Source: Phanerodontia chrysosporium (lineage: Eukaryota; Basidiomycota; Agaricomycetes; Polyporales; Phanerochaetaceae). From it: DNA of 64,000 nucleotides. How positions within the stretch are numbered: the first letter of the stretch is position 1; each line of letters opens with the position of its first letter. Location of the stretch: NCBI GenBank assembly GCA_001910725.1, contig MJGA01000006.1, positions 744,001-808,000 of the forward strand, in the 5' to 3' direction. The position numbers and the translations under genes are program-made. Shown in pieces: positions 23,119-34,323 of the stretch. Below the pieces are notes generated by a model, which ran no database searches, was not told the DNA's origin, and saw nothing but the letters and a program-made list of their open reading frames with translations.

Positions 23119-25188
23119 ATGTATCTCTGGATCTTCACTGCTGTGCTTGCCGTCACCGTGGTCAGCTTGTTGACGAGAAGGAAGAACGGCCGTCACGTCC
23201 CTCCAGGACCCAAACCGTTGCCATTCATTGGGAACGCTCTGCAGATCCCTCCGCAACACGAGTGGATCAAATTCAAGGAATGGGGGGATACATACGGTAC
23301 GGTTTCCGCTCCTTGCTTTCTTTATATGGCTAAAACGAATGTCGATACTACAGGCGACTCGTTAAAGTAGAAATCCCAGGGAATACATTCTATTTTATCA
23401 ACACGCGCGATGTCGCCACCGAGCTCCTCGAGGCACGGTCGGCGATCTACTGTAGTAGGCCTAGGGCGGTGATGGCTAGTATGTAGGTGTATCCCCGCAC
23501 CGTGCACGAGCCCTTCCTTCACTTTGTCTGCAGCTCCGGTGGAAGAACTCGATCCCAACACTGGAGTACGGGCCTCGCCTTCGTGAGTCGAGAAAGATGC
23601 TCAAGAAGGGCATGGGCCTGCAGCAGTGAAGACCTACTACCCATATATCAATCGCGAGGTACCGTTTTTCCTTGAGAATATGCTGCGGAAGCCGGACAGC
23701 TTTGTAGAACACTTCAACCGGTGCGGGCTGTTAAGCCATCGCAGAACGAACTGGCAGTACTGAAATTTGTTGCAGGAATGCAGCGCGAATTGCTCTCAAA
23801 ATTGCATACGGATACGAAGGAGTGACTGAAGATGAGAAGATTATTCGCGGTGGTGTAGATGCGATGGAGGTCTTCTCCGCGGTAGCAGCTCCGGGCGTCT
23901 GGGTTGTGGACACGTTCCCCTTCTGTAAGTCTGTTGACCATATTTCCACGTACCTCATTGACAGAAGACTAGTGAAATACGTTCCCTCGTGGTTCCCGTT
24001 CGCCAAGTTCAAGAAGTTTGCAGAGAGGGGTAAGAAGATCACGGACGAGGCACTGGATACGCCATTTTACGAAGTCAAGCGACGTGTGGTACGCCTGTAC
24101 TCATCCCTGCCACGACTCCTCCTAATTCGGCCACATCTAAAGGAGAATGGAACTGCCGACGGGTCATTCACCACTGTGATGTTGCAGACGGAAAAGTCAG
24201 ATCCAGAGACGGAAGATATCATCAAATGGGCCGCTACCGGGATCTTCACAGGGCAATTCGACACGGTGAGTCTGCCGTAAAGCGGTAGGAAAGCCTATTA
24301 ACCCCCTAATGCACCTATAAGACTACTGCCACCGTGTCGTGGTTTACTCTCGCGATGGCCAAGTATCCCGAAGTGCAGAAGAAAGCTCAAGCGGAGATTG
24401 ACCGGGTTATTGGAAAAGATAGACTTCCTGAGGTCGGAGACCGTGATTCGCTGCCTTACGTATGGGCTATTATGCAGGAAACCTTCAGGTGGCACCCTAC
24501 GATCACGATGAGTGGGTATATGCTCTCTACTCTTCTGCGTCACAATGGTAACAAGCTCTGGTCGATTTAGTGCCGCACACTGCTATACAGGATGACGAGT
24601 ACCGCGGGTACTTCATCCCTTCGGGACGACGCTCATGGCCAATATCTGGTGCGTATCCCTTCAACATTTGTGTAAGGTTGTTCACCATGTGCGTAGGGGA
24701 ATATTACATGACGAGAAACTGTACCATGATGCCGACAAGTTCATTCCAGAAAGGTTCTGCGATGAGGGCGCGCCCGACAGTCTCAGCGTTGCCTTTGGCT
24801 TTGGACGCAGGTGCGATCCTACTCCATGAATATTCCGCCTCGCCAACTGACTTCCGCAGGGTCTGCCCTGGGCTCGTCATCGCGCAGACACATATCTTCG
24901 TGACGATGGCGAGCATGCTCGCAACGTTCAACATCACGAAGGCGCGAGATTCCACGGGCGCTGTCATCGAGCCCCGCGAAGACGCCAAGTCGGGTGTTAT
25001 CAAGTACGTCTCTTCCTCTTCCGGCCAGGCAACGCATTCGGGTTAGCGATACTGACTACGCTGGCAGCTTCCCGAAGCCCTTCGTCGTCTCCATCACACC
25101 CCGCTCGGACGCGGCGGTCACTCTTATCCGGCGATCTGTCGAACACTCGAAGACTCTGCCCGATAGACTCGAGATATTCTCAACGTAG
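23119..25188 (+). CDS. Cytochrome P450 monooxygenase 1, four frameshifts
   Basis: Eleven exons mirror P450-2: 23119-23296, 23354-23482, 23534-23720, 23776-23924, 23973-24088, 24143-24265, 24322-24511, 24571-24648, 24697-24810, 24860-25003 and 25068-25188. It has an N-terminal membrane anchor (MYLWIFTAVLAVTVVSLL), the PPGPKPLPFIGN hinge, an I-helix ending GQFDTT, ETFRWHP (ExxR), IPERF, and heme loop FGFGRRVCPG. It should be an ER-bound haem oxygenase of the class often annotated as O-methylsterigmatocystin oxidoreductase-like; the substrate is unknown. Exons 2, 3 and 8 are shorter than their partners by 1, 2 and 1 nt. The missing bases fall in C or G runs near 23358, 23538, 23614 and 24623. 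No nonsense or splice damage is otherwise seen. Confidence 0.88.
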
Positions 25189-26074
25189 CCAAGTTGCGGA
25201 AGCTATCGGCATACCATCCACTGAATTGGGCTGATTGGATCATGCGCCACGAAGGCTACTACCCGGGCGTCGCACAACCATGCTTACCGAGCACTACTCG
25301 TGAATATATATGAATGCTGACAAAACGGCGGTTTGTCTCGTTAAGTTAGGTAGGGCCGCGAGGGCCGGAGCGTGCAATCAACTCGACGCCGAAGGTCTAG
25401 ACCGCGCGCAGCAAGTTATTGGATGGAGGTTCTCAGTAGACGGTGGTTCCGAGTGTAAGCAAATTCACACTTTGAAGCACTGCGGTACAATCCCTGATGA
25501 TGTATGTGCTTGCAGTACCGTAATGCCAGCGCTGCCGCTGGCACGGAGCCAGAGAAGACTCGCATTGCCGCGGTGTTTGCGTCGTGATGGGCGGATGCAT
25601 TATTCGAGACCTCGGATGCCGACGCGGGGGCGTCTCATGTGATTGGCCACCGCGTACATGGCCGCAGATTGCCGTTCCGACTCGGATGCCCTCGCCTAGC
25701 CTCTCCAAACCAAGTCGACAACTGGTCGCTGATGTAGCCGTTCAGAGGGCACAACCCCAGAGACATCTTAATTCTCTCGATAAACACGGCTCTGACAACG
25801 GGTTGGGTCAGGCTGGCCAATCATGCGACGACCAGCATAGAGACCTGGCTCGCCAGGCGCATTGTATCATTGCGATGCTGTTTCGGTCTGACTTGCGCCC
25901 CTGGTGCTGGTACGGGCTCTAGTGTTCTCTCTGCGTCCCGTGTGACCGCCATGGCTCAACCACGCAGAGCAGCATCAGGGTCGTGGTGCTCACGCCGTTT
26001 CACGCTTGTGTTCTTGGTATGGGTTTCAGACGGCAAGCGGGCGGTGTGCCGCCGGTGCTCTTGTTGTCCACGTC
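25189..26074. other. Intergenic between the P450 genes
   Basis: About 0.9 kb with only short frames lacking motifs. It is expected to hold the P450-1 terminator and the P450-2 promoter. Confidence 0.45.
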
Positions 26075-26080
26075 TATATA
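26075..26080 (+). promoter_or_regulatory. TATA box of P450-2
   Basis: TATATA lies 44 nt before the ATG at 26124, the same geometry as in P450-1. Confidence 0.55.
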
Positions 26081-26123
26081 TGCACGCGGTGAGGGGCAGA
26101 ACGGTCATATCTTTGTATCTGCC

Positions 26124-28238
26124 ATGCTGTTGTTTGCTGCTGTCTCGACGGTCCTGGCACTTCTCCTAGCCAGCGTGCTAACGAAGGCCAGAAGAAAGGC
26201 TCGAAACCTTCCGCCAGGGCCCAAACCGCTGCCGTTCATAGGAAACGCTCATCAGATTCCTCCTGAAAACGAGTGGATCAAGTTTAAAGAATGGGGTGAC
26301 GAGTATGGCGAGTAGCCTGAGTCTTCGTGTCCATTTGGGTTGCATGGTCTCACTCTCCTCCGCAGGCGATCTTGTGAAGATAGAGATACCCGGAAGTATG
26401 CTCTACATCGTCAATAAACGGAAGGTCGTAGACGAGCTATTCGAAGCACGGTCAGCCGTTTATTGCAGCAGGCCCAATTTCATCATGGCAAGTCTGTACG
26501 TATTTCAGTGGCAACGCGCGGTCAAGGTGGAATGACTTAGCGGAATGCTCTCAGCTCAGGGTGGGATCACTCTATCCCTACCTTGCCCTATGGGCAGCGT
26601 TTACGCGAATCGCGAAAGTTGCTAAAGAAGGGCACAAGTCCGGCAGCCGTCAAGACCTACCATCCTTACATTAATAGAGACCTGCCTTTCTTTCTCGAGA
26701 ATATGCTGAGCACTCCTGATAAGTTCGTGGAGCACTATAACCGGTATGTCAAAGCTCTCAGCTAGCTCCTGTCGGGTGGTAATTGATGTCATCGTCTTAG
26801 TAATGCTGCTCGGATTGCGCTCAAGATTGCATACGGATACGAGGGCATTACGGAGGACGAGAGAATTATACAGGGTGGTGTGAAGGCGATGGAGGTCTTC
26901 TCTGCAACAGCAGTGCCCGGCGTATGGGCGGTTGACACATTTCCATTCCGTGAGCACATACATTGTATTTCTACGCGCGTTGACATACTTATTGTTTGTC
27001 TGACGTGTAGTACGGCACCTGCCATCGTGGGCTCCGTTTTCCAGTTTCAAGGGGTTTGCAGAAAGATGTAAACGAATCACGGACGAGGCGCTGAATACGC
27101 CCTTCTACGAGGTCAAGCAACGTTTGGTACGCCTACCTGTCATGTGACTGTGCTTTGTAATCCATCATATGTATGTTTCGCTCAGGAGAACGGCACTGCA
27201 GACGGCTCGTTTACGTCCGTCATGCTCTCGACGGATAAACTGGACCCTGACACAGAAGACATTATCAAATGGTGTGCAACTGGTATCTTTACAGGACAGT
27301 TTGACACGGTGCGTAGACAGCACATGATTGCCGTCTACTGCAGCTAACCATATTTGCGCAAGACAGCCGCAACGTTGTCTTGGTTCACGATGGCGATGGC
27401 CAAATATCCAGATGTCCAGGAGAAGGCACAGGCCGAGATCGACAGAGTGGTCGGTCGGGACAGGCTTCCCGAGGTCGGTGACCGCGACTCGCTGCCGTAC
27501 ACATGGGCCATACTGCAAGAGACCATGAGATGGCACCCTACCGTCGCGCTGGGTACGTCCTCTCCACATTTTGCTCAAATTTTCCTCTCGCTCAATCAGT
27601 ACGCTATCCAGTGCCACACACAGCCATTCAGGACGATACATATGGCGGATACTTCGTTCGTGCAGGAACAACCGTTATTGCAAATATCTGGTAGGCAGCC
27701 TGCTCTGCTGATGCTAATATCATGGGCTTACCGTCGTCAGGGCGATGATGCACGACGAGAACGTGTACCATGACGCTGACAAGTTCATGCCTGAACGCTT
27801 CTATGAGGAGGGTGCTCCCGATAGCCTCAGTGTTGTATTTGGCTTCGGGCGAAGGTGCGCTTTTGCTATGTGTAGTCTGGCTCCTACCGCACTAACTTGG
27901 GTGTAACCGCTGCTAGGATCTGCCCAGGCCTGGTTGTCGCACAAATTCACATGTTCGTCACGATAGCAAGCATCCTTGCCACTTTGAACATCTCGAAAGC
28001 GCGCGATAATGCGGGAAACGTCATCGAGCCCCGCGAAGACGCCAAGTCTGGTGTGATCAAGTGAGTGTTCGTCTGAGACCTCTGCGCATTGAGCTGACCG
28101 TCCTGGATGCTCTGCAGCTTTCCCAAGCCGTTCCAAGTGTCGATTACACCACGCTCTGACGCGGCCGTTCAGCTCATCAGGCGATCTGTCGAGCACTCGA
28201 AGACACTCCCGGACAAGCTGGAGCTGTTCTCGCCGTGA
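26124..28238 (+). CDS. Cytochrome P450 monooxygenase 2, 512 aa
   Basis: Exons are 26124-26307, 26366-26495, 26555-26743, 26801-26949, 27011-27126, 27186-27308, 27363-27552, 27612-27690, 27741-27854, 27917-28060 and 28118-28238. They sum to 1539 nt with every phase correct. Motifs in order: membrane anchor (MLLFAAVSTVLALLLASVL), LPPGPKPLPFIGN, I-helix GQFDTTAATLSW, ETMRWHP, MPERF and heme-binding FGFGRRICPG with the cysteine ligand. It is a full-length microsomal P450 of a basidiomycete expansion family. The first intron begins with GC instead of GT (G then GCGAGT). It lies head-to-tail with P450-1, with identical exon lengths apart from the missing bases there. Confidence 0.95.
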
Positions 28239-29600
28239 GAAAGAGTTGCCACGTGCAGGCCGACCCGTCAGCAAGATCGGTCCCTGGGGTCGGTGATCGG
28301 ATCAAACGCCACAAGGATTCGGAGTCGGGGAGAGCGCTTTAAGGTTGCCGCCGTTGCCGCCGGCTTGCCTGAGAAGACTCCCGAGGTTGGCTGAACGGTC
28401 TGAACGCAGCATTGTTGCGTATCATATTTGCGCAACATATTACAACATATCTTGTCATGCATTGTAACTCCTGCTTTTCACCGCAGCTATGTGCGTGGAA
28501 GAGTAGTCAGATTTTATTAATCATCCACGCTATTGCTCACGGTGTGGCATCTGACGTCGGATCTTCGTTCTCCAAACAATGGCTGATATACGATCTACGC
28601 ATTGACTACGACAAACTCATTCGAAACGTACTCCAGAGGACGGAGTAGCAGTGAGGTTTTTGAAGTGCACGTCTAGCTATGGATCCTCAACTTGTTTGGG
28701 GCATCAATTCATAAGAACCCAAATCTTCGTCCAGTACCTGACGCCTGCAGCGTCAGATCTATTCAATGTAGTCGAGGCTTGAGCCAGACCATGAGGAGAT
28801 CGAGCAGTTGGCGCACCATGCGGATCGTTGTCGCGCCGGAGCCGAGCGAGTCATGATCTTGCGGTGTGCAGAGCGGCAGTTGGTCGGCCTCCCGGCGTAT
28901 GAGAAAGCGGCAGATGACGTGTAAGCGCGGCGGTGCCGTGCAGCTGCATGAGCATCAGCTGGGCACCCACAAGCCGGGTTACGTGACCGTAGTGACGACG
29001 TACGACAGCGGGCCGGTGTGAGCGATGGTGGGCACCATTGGACCATGAGCAAAGATGAACTGACAGCTAAGACCGCTCCGCATAGTCCATGGGATGGACC
29101 GGCCATAGAATGCGCAGCAGGTATATAGCGCAACCTTGAACTTCGTCAGCAGAGCGCGGTGCGCGCGCGCCGCAGCCGTTTTACAGATCACAAATGCAGC
29201 TTCACGACGCTAGAGCGTGTAAGCCATTAGCGCTACGTGATTACTGATGCTTCTCGCGATATGACAAGGGAGAAAGCTCACGAGAGAATCGTGTTGAGTC
29301 AAACCGGAAGCGAGCTGGCGTCCCCCACGCCAGCACTGTGAACAGCACGTGCCGCTTGAGACAGAGCATATCGAGGCCTTTGCATATGACATAGCACTGT
29401 CTCTCGCTTGAAGTCACATGAAGGACGTACTGGCTGGGTTTGTGCATGTGGAGGTTGCGTCGAGCCTGCTCTTGGGCGCCTCCAGGAGGCTGACCGAGGC
29501 GCGGCGCAGCACGGAACAGCGGGGAAAGCCACATGGCGGCTCCGAGCCCCGACGCCCATATAAGGCAAGCTTCGCAGATTGTGCGCATGATCATGACTCG
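28239..29600. other. Intergenic, no gene seen
   Basis: About 1.4 kb after P450-2. There are only short frames on both strands, GC-rich at 29440-29560. No motif or splice structure was found. Confidence 0.45.
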
Positions 29601-29611
29601 AGCGGGGTTGG

Positions 29612-29618
29612 TATAAAA
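29612..29618 (+). promoter_or_regulatory. Orphan TATA box with CT-rich start region
   Basis: TATAAAA is followed by about 80 nt rich in C and T (29630-29710), as in strong fungal promoters. The first ATGs downstream open only tiny frames (29763, then a 67-codon frame at 29851-30054). A non-coding or very short-peptide transcript, or a distant long leader, is possible. Confidence 0.35.
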
Positions 29619-30059
29619 CGACCTCGCCTCCCACGTTTCCGCTGGTCCCCTCCCGCTGCCCTCTGCGTGCCCTCGCTCTCTGTATTCCTAGTCCCTCGTG
29701 ATTCCTTCCGCTTCGGACCTACAGCTGTGTACATTGACGACGCTGCAAAGGTTGTTTGCACGATGTATGCGCGCAAATCAACCGTGTGAAGTACCTTCCT
29801 ATGCGGGATCGTGGTCTTCTCCAAGTGTGTAGAGTGGTCAGGGCCGAGGCATGGCGGTAAAGGCTAGGGTGACGTGTGCGGGGCGGATTAGAGGTGTCAT
29901 GTACATTGCGTACACGGGCCGGTCGCTGTGCGGATTACAGGTGCGTCGTGACCTCCTCACGTTCGTGCATGGCTCATTCTCCCAGCACGTGTCGCGTTCG
30001 TCTGCCAGGACGCGTCCGCATCAATTAATGTCGCGAGCCGTGAGCACTTCCTAGGCGAT

Positions 30060-31670
30060 ATTCTCTGTGTACTCATTCCCGATCCCTTCGCAAGATGACA
30101 TCGCATGCGGTCCCGTGGGCCCAAGGTCCTTCGAAGACTTGGTGGACCTATGGCGTTCTCTGTCAGTCCGGTCTCTCTCGTCTCTGGTCTTCATTGCACT
30201 GCCTCCCGATGCGCACAGCCTTGCTCGGCATTGACGAACCTTGTAACATCGCGGTCCATGCCAAACAAGCTTCGCGGCGCCCACATCAACGCGCAGTCTA
30301 TTCTTTCGCTGGACGCGCATGCACTCGGCTTGGTCATCGTTGTGGCTTACTACGCTGTCTACGCGCTCTGACTCGCCTTCGCTGCTATTCTCAGGCTCAC
30401 AGGCGCGTGTTCTCGTCCGCCGACTGCAGCACAAGGTCGACATCATTGATATGCACTCGCTCCCGCGCCAACAAGTGGTTCCTATTGATGCCGTCACACC
30501 GAGCCTTGTTTCGCGATCCCCAGCGAGGGTGATTCCTGCGGTGTCGTCGGTGTACGTGGCTGGGCAGAGGGCACTGCTGCCCGCGTACGCTGTTCAGACG
30601 ACCCGTTTGCCAGGGCGCGCCGCCGTGCGCGGTCACAAGGTCGCGCCGCCATCTCGTCTCGTCCTCCGCTTTGCGCCTGCCTGGGAATGCGCTTGGAGTG
30701 TGTCAGCAGCAGCCGATGCGATCCAGGCAGCTCGTTCGCGGTCCTGTGTTCCTGACGCCGCACCGTGTGGATCCTGAGACCCCGATCGCAGACGGCCCAC
30801 AGCGCTCCGGTCGATGTGCGGGGGACCTCCTTTTCCCTCCTGTCTCTGCGGGGACTGCGAAACTGCGGCCACGTCTCTCACCAGGCCACGCAGTCCTTCT
30901 GGCAGCATCCACGAGCTTCACGTCGACGACGCGTCAGCCCGCGGATGCTGCGAGCTGGTCATGCACTAGCGTCTGCGCGCGGCGGGGCTGACAGGCCGCA
31001 GTCCATTAAACCTTGTCCACGATCGATATCAGGCCGCCGCGACCTGGATTGGCTGGTTGCTGCGCCCCGAAATGATGTGCGGGGGTGCGCATGCGCCCCT
31101 CCCCGTATTCCGAATTCCTGGCAGTTCTGCGGAGCCCGGAGAGATAAGTGGCAGGAGCTCGGACAATTGTTGGGCGGTGTCCGCCCCCACCAAGCGCAGA
31201 ATGCAGGGCTGTACGCACGGTGGGCTGGCGTGCACGATGCAGTGCGCTGCAGTCTCCTTCATATTTTAATTGGTATTCTGGAAGGGGGACGCCGCACGTT
31301 GTCGACCGCGGAGGCGGGGAGGGATGGCGGCGGCGGCGTGCCTTGGCGGTCCTTATCTCTGCACTGCCACGAGGGCCGTCGCGTAGCTAGGCGCGGGACC
31401 CCTCCGACGTCCGTGGAGGCGCCGGCGTCGGCCGTTCGTGGCGGGTGATTTGTAATCACCTCGTTGCTATTCACGGCAGGTGCGACGTGACTCGAGTCGC
31501 AGCACTGCATCGGGGCCGCGTCCCAGCCTGACTCGGGTTGCCTCTTTGGGACCGCCAGTACTCCCATCCAATATTCGTGACCGTGTCTGCGTGCACAGAG
31601 GACGCGTTCTGCATCGCTCTGGACACCCTCTGAGCCCTGTAAATTCGTAGATTCGGACGTCGTCGGCCGT
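30060..31670. other. Intergenic, no gene supported
   Basis: About 1.6 kb with overlapping frames on both strands, all rich in arginine, serine and alanine, and no motif. It lies upstream of the bZIP gene and probably includes its promoter. Confidence 0.4.
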
Positions 31671-31927
31671 TGGTGCAATGTACTCGCAATTTTCGTCTCG
31701 GGGCGGTTCCTTTTTCAAGTTGTGGTGGGAAAACGCCAAGCGCCAGACCGTCCGAAAGCCTGGGCCAGCGCCTCTGGGTCTCAATTGCTGTGGGTTCCAG
31801 CGATAAAACCCCTTGCGAGTCACCGCCCGGCTCTCCTCGTCTTTCCCCTCCCCTCCTACTCATCTACACGGCAGTCTCCAGCAACTGACCGCGTAGAAAC
31901 ATCTGACTCAGTCCTCAGGACCCTCAG

Positions 31928-31933
31928 TAAGTG
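31928..31933 (+). promoter_or_regulatory. Possible donor of a 5' leader intron of the bZIP gene
   Basis: CAG followed by GTAAGT is a consensus donor located in the long leader before the bZIP ORF. An acceptor GTCGTCAG about 120 nt later is one candidate partner. If used, it would remove the ATG at 32042. Confidence 0.3.
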
Positions 31934-32450
31934 CTCTGCTCGTTATCCATTTTGTGTCCGCCATTGGCTTTGCCGTGTCGCACAAAAGATACGCTCTGCG
32001 TGCAAAGCTCGTCATCGTATCCCCCACTCCCCGGGCACATCATGTCGTCAGGGCAAGCTTCGTGCTACTCTGAACGGACCGCGGACCCCTCCTCGAGTGT
32101 GGCACGGTGCTCGTCGCCAAGTCCCCTCTCGATCGAGGCGCGTGTCAAGTCTGAATTGAGGACCCCTCGGCTCGTCCATTACGAGGCCTTTCCGAGTCAT
32201 CCTCAGGGCGAGCTCCCTCCGGCGGCGGACACACACAGTGTGCAGTATCCGAACAGGACGCTAACACCGTCATCGCCTTTCAGACACCACCGGCCGCCTA
32301 CGTTGCTGCCCCAAACCCACAACCTTACCACCGCCGCCTTGTTTCCACCACAGTTTATACATCCTACACATCACCCGCAGCCGGAAGATGTTCTCCCTCT
32401 ACTAAACTCCCAGTCGTTACACAACGACCTCACGGAAACAGCTGGCCAAC

Positions 32451-32519
32451 ATGGTTCCTCGCGTCCGTCTCAACAACTCCCGCCTCCGCGCGCCCACCTC
32501 TCTCAACATGTCTCGATAA
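32451..32519 (+). other. Upstream ORF 1 in the bZIP leader (22 codons)
   Basis: An ATG at 32451 opens a 22-codon frame that ends in TAA, 10 nt before the first ATG of the bZIP reading frame at 32530. It lies in a long CT- and AC-rich leader. Short upstream ORFs are the established means of translational control of GCN4/CpcA-type regulators, so a similar role is plausible here. Confidence 0.45.
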
Positions 32520-32529
32520 ATTCGTCTTC

Positions 32530-33708
32530 GTGGACCTCGTCCCACCCGGTTTTTACCACCACTTCGGCTCTCGCTGCCCACCATGGAATCCCTCAGTCTC
32601 TCCCCCGGTTCCTCGAACTACTCGCTATCTATCAGAAAAGCAAGAACCAGTACCTTCCAGCTCCACTAATACGGACCTCGACTTCAACAACCTCGTCTCT
32701 GATTATTTGAATATGCTATCACAAAAGCCTGCGGATCAACACTCGGCGTCATCCGCCACCGCCATGAGCGATGACAACGCCGCCGCACTGCAAGCAGTGT
32801 TGGAGGTCATTCAAGGTATTGGTTTCGTCGCGTGCGTCGTTCACTGCAGGTCTGACACTCCTGCTTCCGCAACAGCCTCCCCAGAATTCAGGCAGATGCA
32901 GGAGTTCGGTACGTTCACTGGCGACATGCCAGGGGACTACGACAGCTTCCTCACTTCGCCGATGGAAGAGTCGCCCTACGAGGACATGATCCCTACCCCG
33001 GCCCTCGGCAGCGGCGAATTCGACTACCTCACTTCCCCTGCGATCGTCGATGCGGACGACTTCGGTGCCTTTGCTCCCGACGCTCCCCTTTTCGGCGATG
33101 CTGCGCGCTTCACCTCGATCTCGGAGCCGGTCAAGGCTGTCCCTCCTCCAGTCCCTGCGGTTCAACACCCGGTCGACTTCGACGTGGACAGCGGCCTCTA
33201 CACCATGTCCCCGGAGACTCCTGCGCTCGACCCGACCTCCCTGCAGACCTCCCCGCTCGCTACCCCCTACACTCCCTCTCTCGACACGCCTGCTCCTGCT
33301 TCGCGCCGCAAGAGCGCTCCGACCGGGACTCGCAAAAACATTACGCCTGAGGCTCTCGTGCCGTTCGACGCTCCCATCCAGCCTCGCAAGTACGTCACGC
33401 CGTCTGCAACATCGCGCAAGGCGGTCCCGGCGGGCTTCGCGAAGAAGCGTGCGAGGTCGCAGGCGTTCGACGAGGAAGAGGATATCGACCTCGACCCTGC
33501 CGACCTCGACGCTATCGAGGCTAAGCGGCGGCAAAACACGCTGGCAGCTCGCCGTAGCCGGAAGCGTAAGCTCGAGTACCAGCGTGAGCTCGAGGCCAGC
33601 GTCGACCGTCTGTCGGACGAGAAGGAGCAGTGGAAGCGGAGAGCAGAGGCATTGGAGGCGGTGTTGCGGAGCCATGGTCTCGAGCCACCACCCGTCCCGT
33701 CGTTCTGA
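32530..33708 (+). CDS. bZIP transcription factor, GCN4/CpcA type
   Basis: The C-terminus has a textbook bZIP. The basic region, with NTLAARRSRKRKLEYQREL, has the N-x2-AA-x2-SR signature of the GCN4 group, and the leucine-zipper heptads follow to the end (PPPVPSF). The middle is proline- and acid-rich (DLDFNNLVSDYLNML, DYDSFLTSPMEESPYEDM), as expected for an activation domain. This class directs the general amino-acid control response in the nucleus. The frame is open from 32530, but the start is uncertain. An ATG at 32583 in another frame gives MESLSLSPGSSNYSLS, which looks like a true N-terminus and could join the main frame if bases are missing near 32630. A 34-nt GT-AG segment at 32816 is too short to be an intron and is read through. 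Confidence 0.85.
   Translation: MDLVPPGFYHHFGSRCPPWNPSVSPPVPRTTRYLSEKQEPVPSSSTNTDLDFNNLVSDYLNMLSQKPADQHSASSATAMSDDNAAALQAVLEVIQGIGFVACVVHCRSDTPASATASPEFRQMQEFGTFTGDMPGDYDSFLTSPMEESPYEDMIPTPALGSGEFDYLTSPAIVDADDFGAFAPDAPLFGDAARFTSISEPVKAVPPPVPAVQHPVDFDVDSGLYTMSPETPALDPTSLQTSPLATPYTPSLDTPAPASRRKSAPTGTRKNITPEALVPFDAPIQPRKYVTPSATSRKAVPAGFAKKRARSQAFDEEEDIDLDPADLDAIEAKRRQNTLAARRSRKRKLEYQRELEASVDRLSDEKEQWKRRAEALEAVLRSHGLEPPPVPSF
32583..32669 (+). other. Overlapping ORF at the start of the bZIP gene (28 codons)
   Basis: This 28-codon frame starts at the ATG at 32583 and overlaps the bZIP frame. It is either an inhibitory upstream ORF that overlaps the main start, or the true first codons of the bZIP protein separated by sequence error. 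The composition (MESLSLSPGSSNYSLS) favours the second reading slightly. Confidence 0.4.
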
Positions 33709-34323
33709 GGCCGCTGCCTGTCTTTCTGGACGCTTTCGTGATCTTCATATTCTATTCTCTCTGTCTTTGTTGAAGCCGTCGCTCAGTATCTGACGGCCTT
33801 CGGTACTCCATGTCGTTCTGAACCACTATTCCCCACCCACTTGCATTAGGAGTATCGTCGTATCCCCTTCCCCAGCAGCACGTTAGGTGCCTTGCTCGCA
33901 GTTTCTTATCTCATGCTCTCTGTCGTCCAGTCGCGCTTCGCTGTTGACGTACATCCTCTCCCCTATGACTCTCGCATGCATGTATATGTCCCTCGTCGCA
34001 CAGGTTTGTGTCACGCAATGATGATAAAAGTGATTTTCCTGTGATTCCTTGTGTGCAGCGCGCGGACTGAGCTCGTTAGCTCAAGGTTGTGTATGGAGGT
34101 GTACGTGTCGCTAGGTGGGAATATCAAAGCGAGCAAACGAAGCGCAGCGTCGGAGAAACATTCTCGATCCCAAGCGAGCTCGCGAATGCGGCCTTCATCT
34201 TTACCTTCATCGTCATCTTCCACCTGTTCCTCGACCTCAGCGTCGATAGAGTTAAGCAGGACATCTCCGGGTCACACACGCCGTATCAGCGCAGCGCGTG
34301 CGAAGGCGGACCAGGGGAGAGAC
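33709..34323. other. Intergenic between bZIP and GDPase genes
   Basis: About 0.6 kb with the bZIP 3' region and the GDPase promoter. No separate gene was seen. The open frame from 34051 is in the same frame as the GDPase and would extend it upstream, but the composition before 34324 is not convincing. Confidence 0.45.

Noticed and set aside
23119..25188. P450-1 as a decayed pseudogene
   Set aside because: All splice sites, motifs and exon lengths are kept; only single bases in G/C runs are missing, as in housekeeping genes of the same window.
15887..28238. A secondary-metabolite gene cluster around the SDR and P450 genes
   Set aside because: No polyketide, peptide, terpene or prenyl synthase can be recognised within the window.
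31931..32710. 259-codon ORF across the bZIP leader
   Set aside because: Its proline- and serine-rich translation has no motif and it overlaps the main start region; it is better explained as leader sequence with a possible intron.
32816..32849. Possible 34-nt intron in the bZIP gene
   Set aside because: It is too short for splicing, and removing it breaks the frame while reading through keeps it.
32749..33675. 308-codon minus-strand ORF opposite the bZIP gene
   Set aside because: It is arginine- and leucine-rich antisense of the bZIP exon, with no motif.
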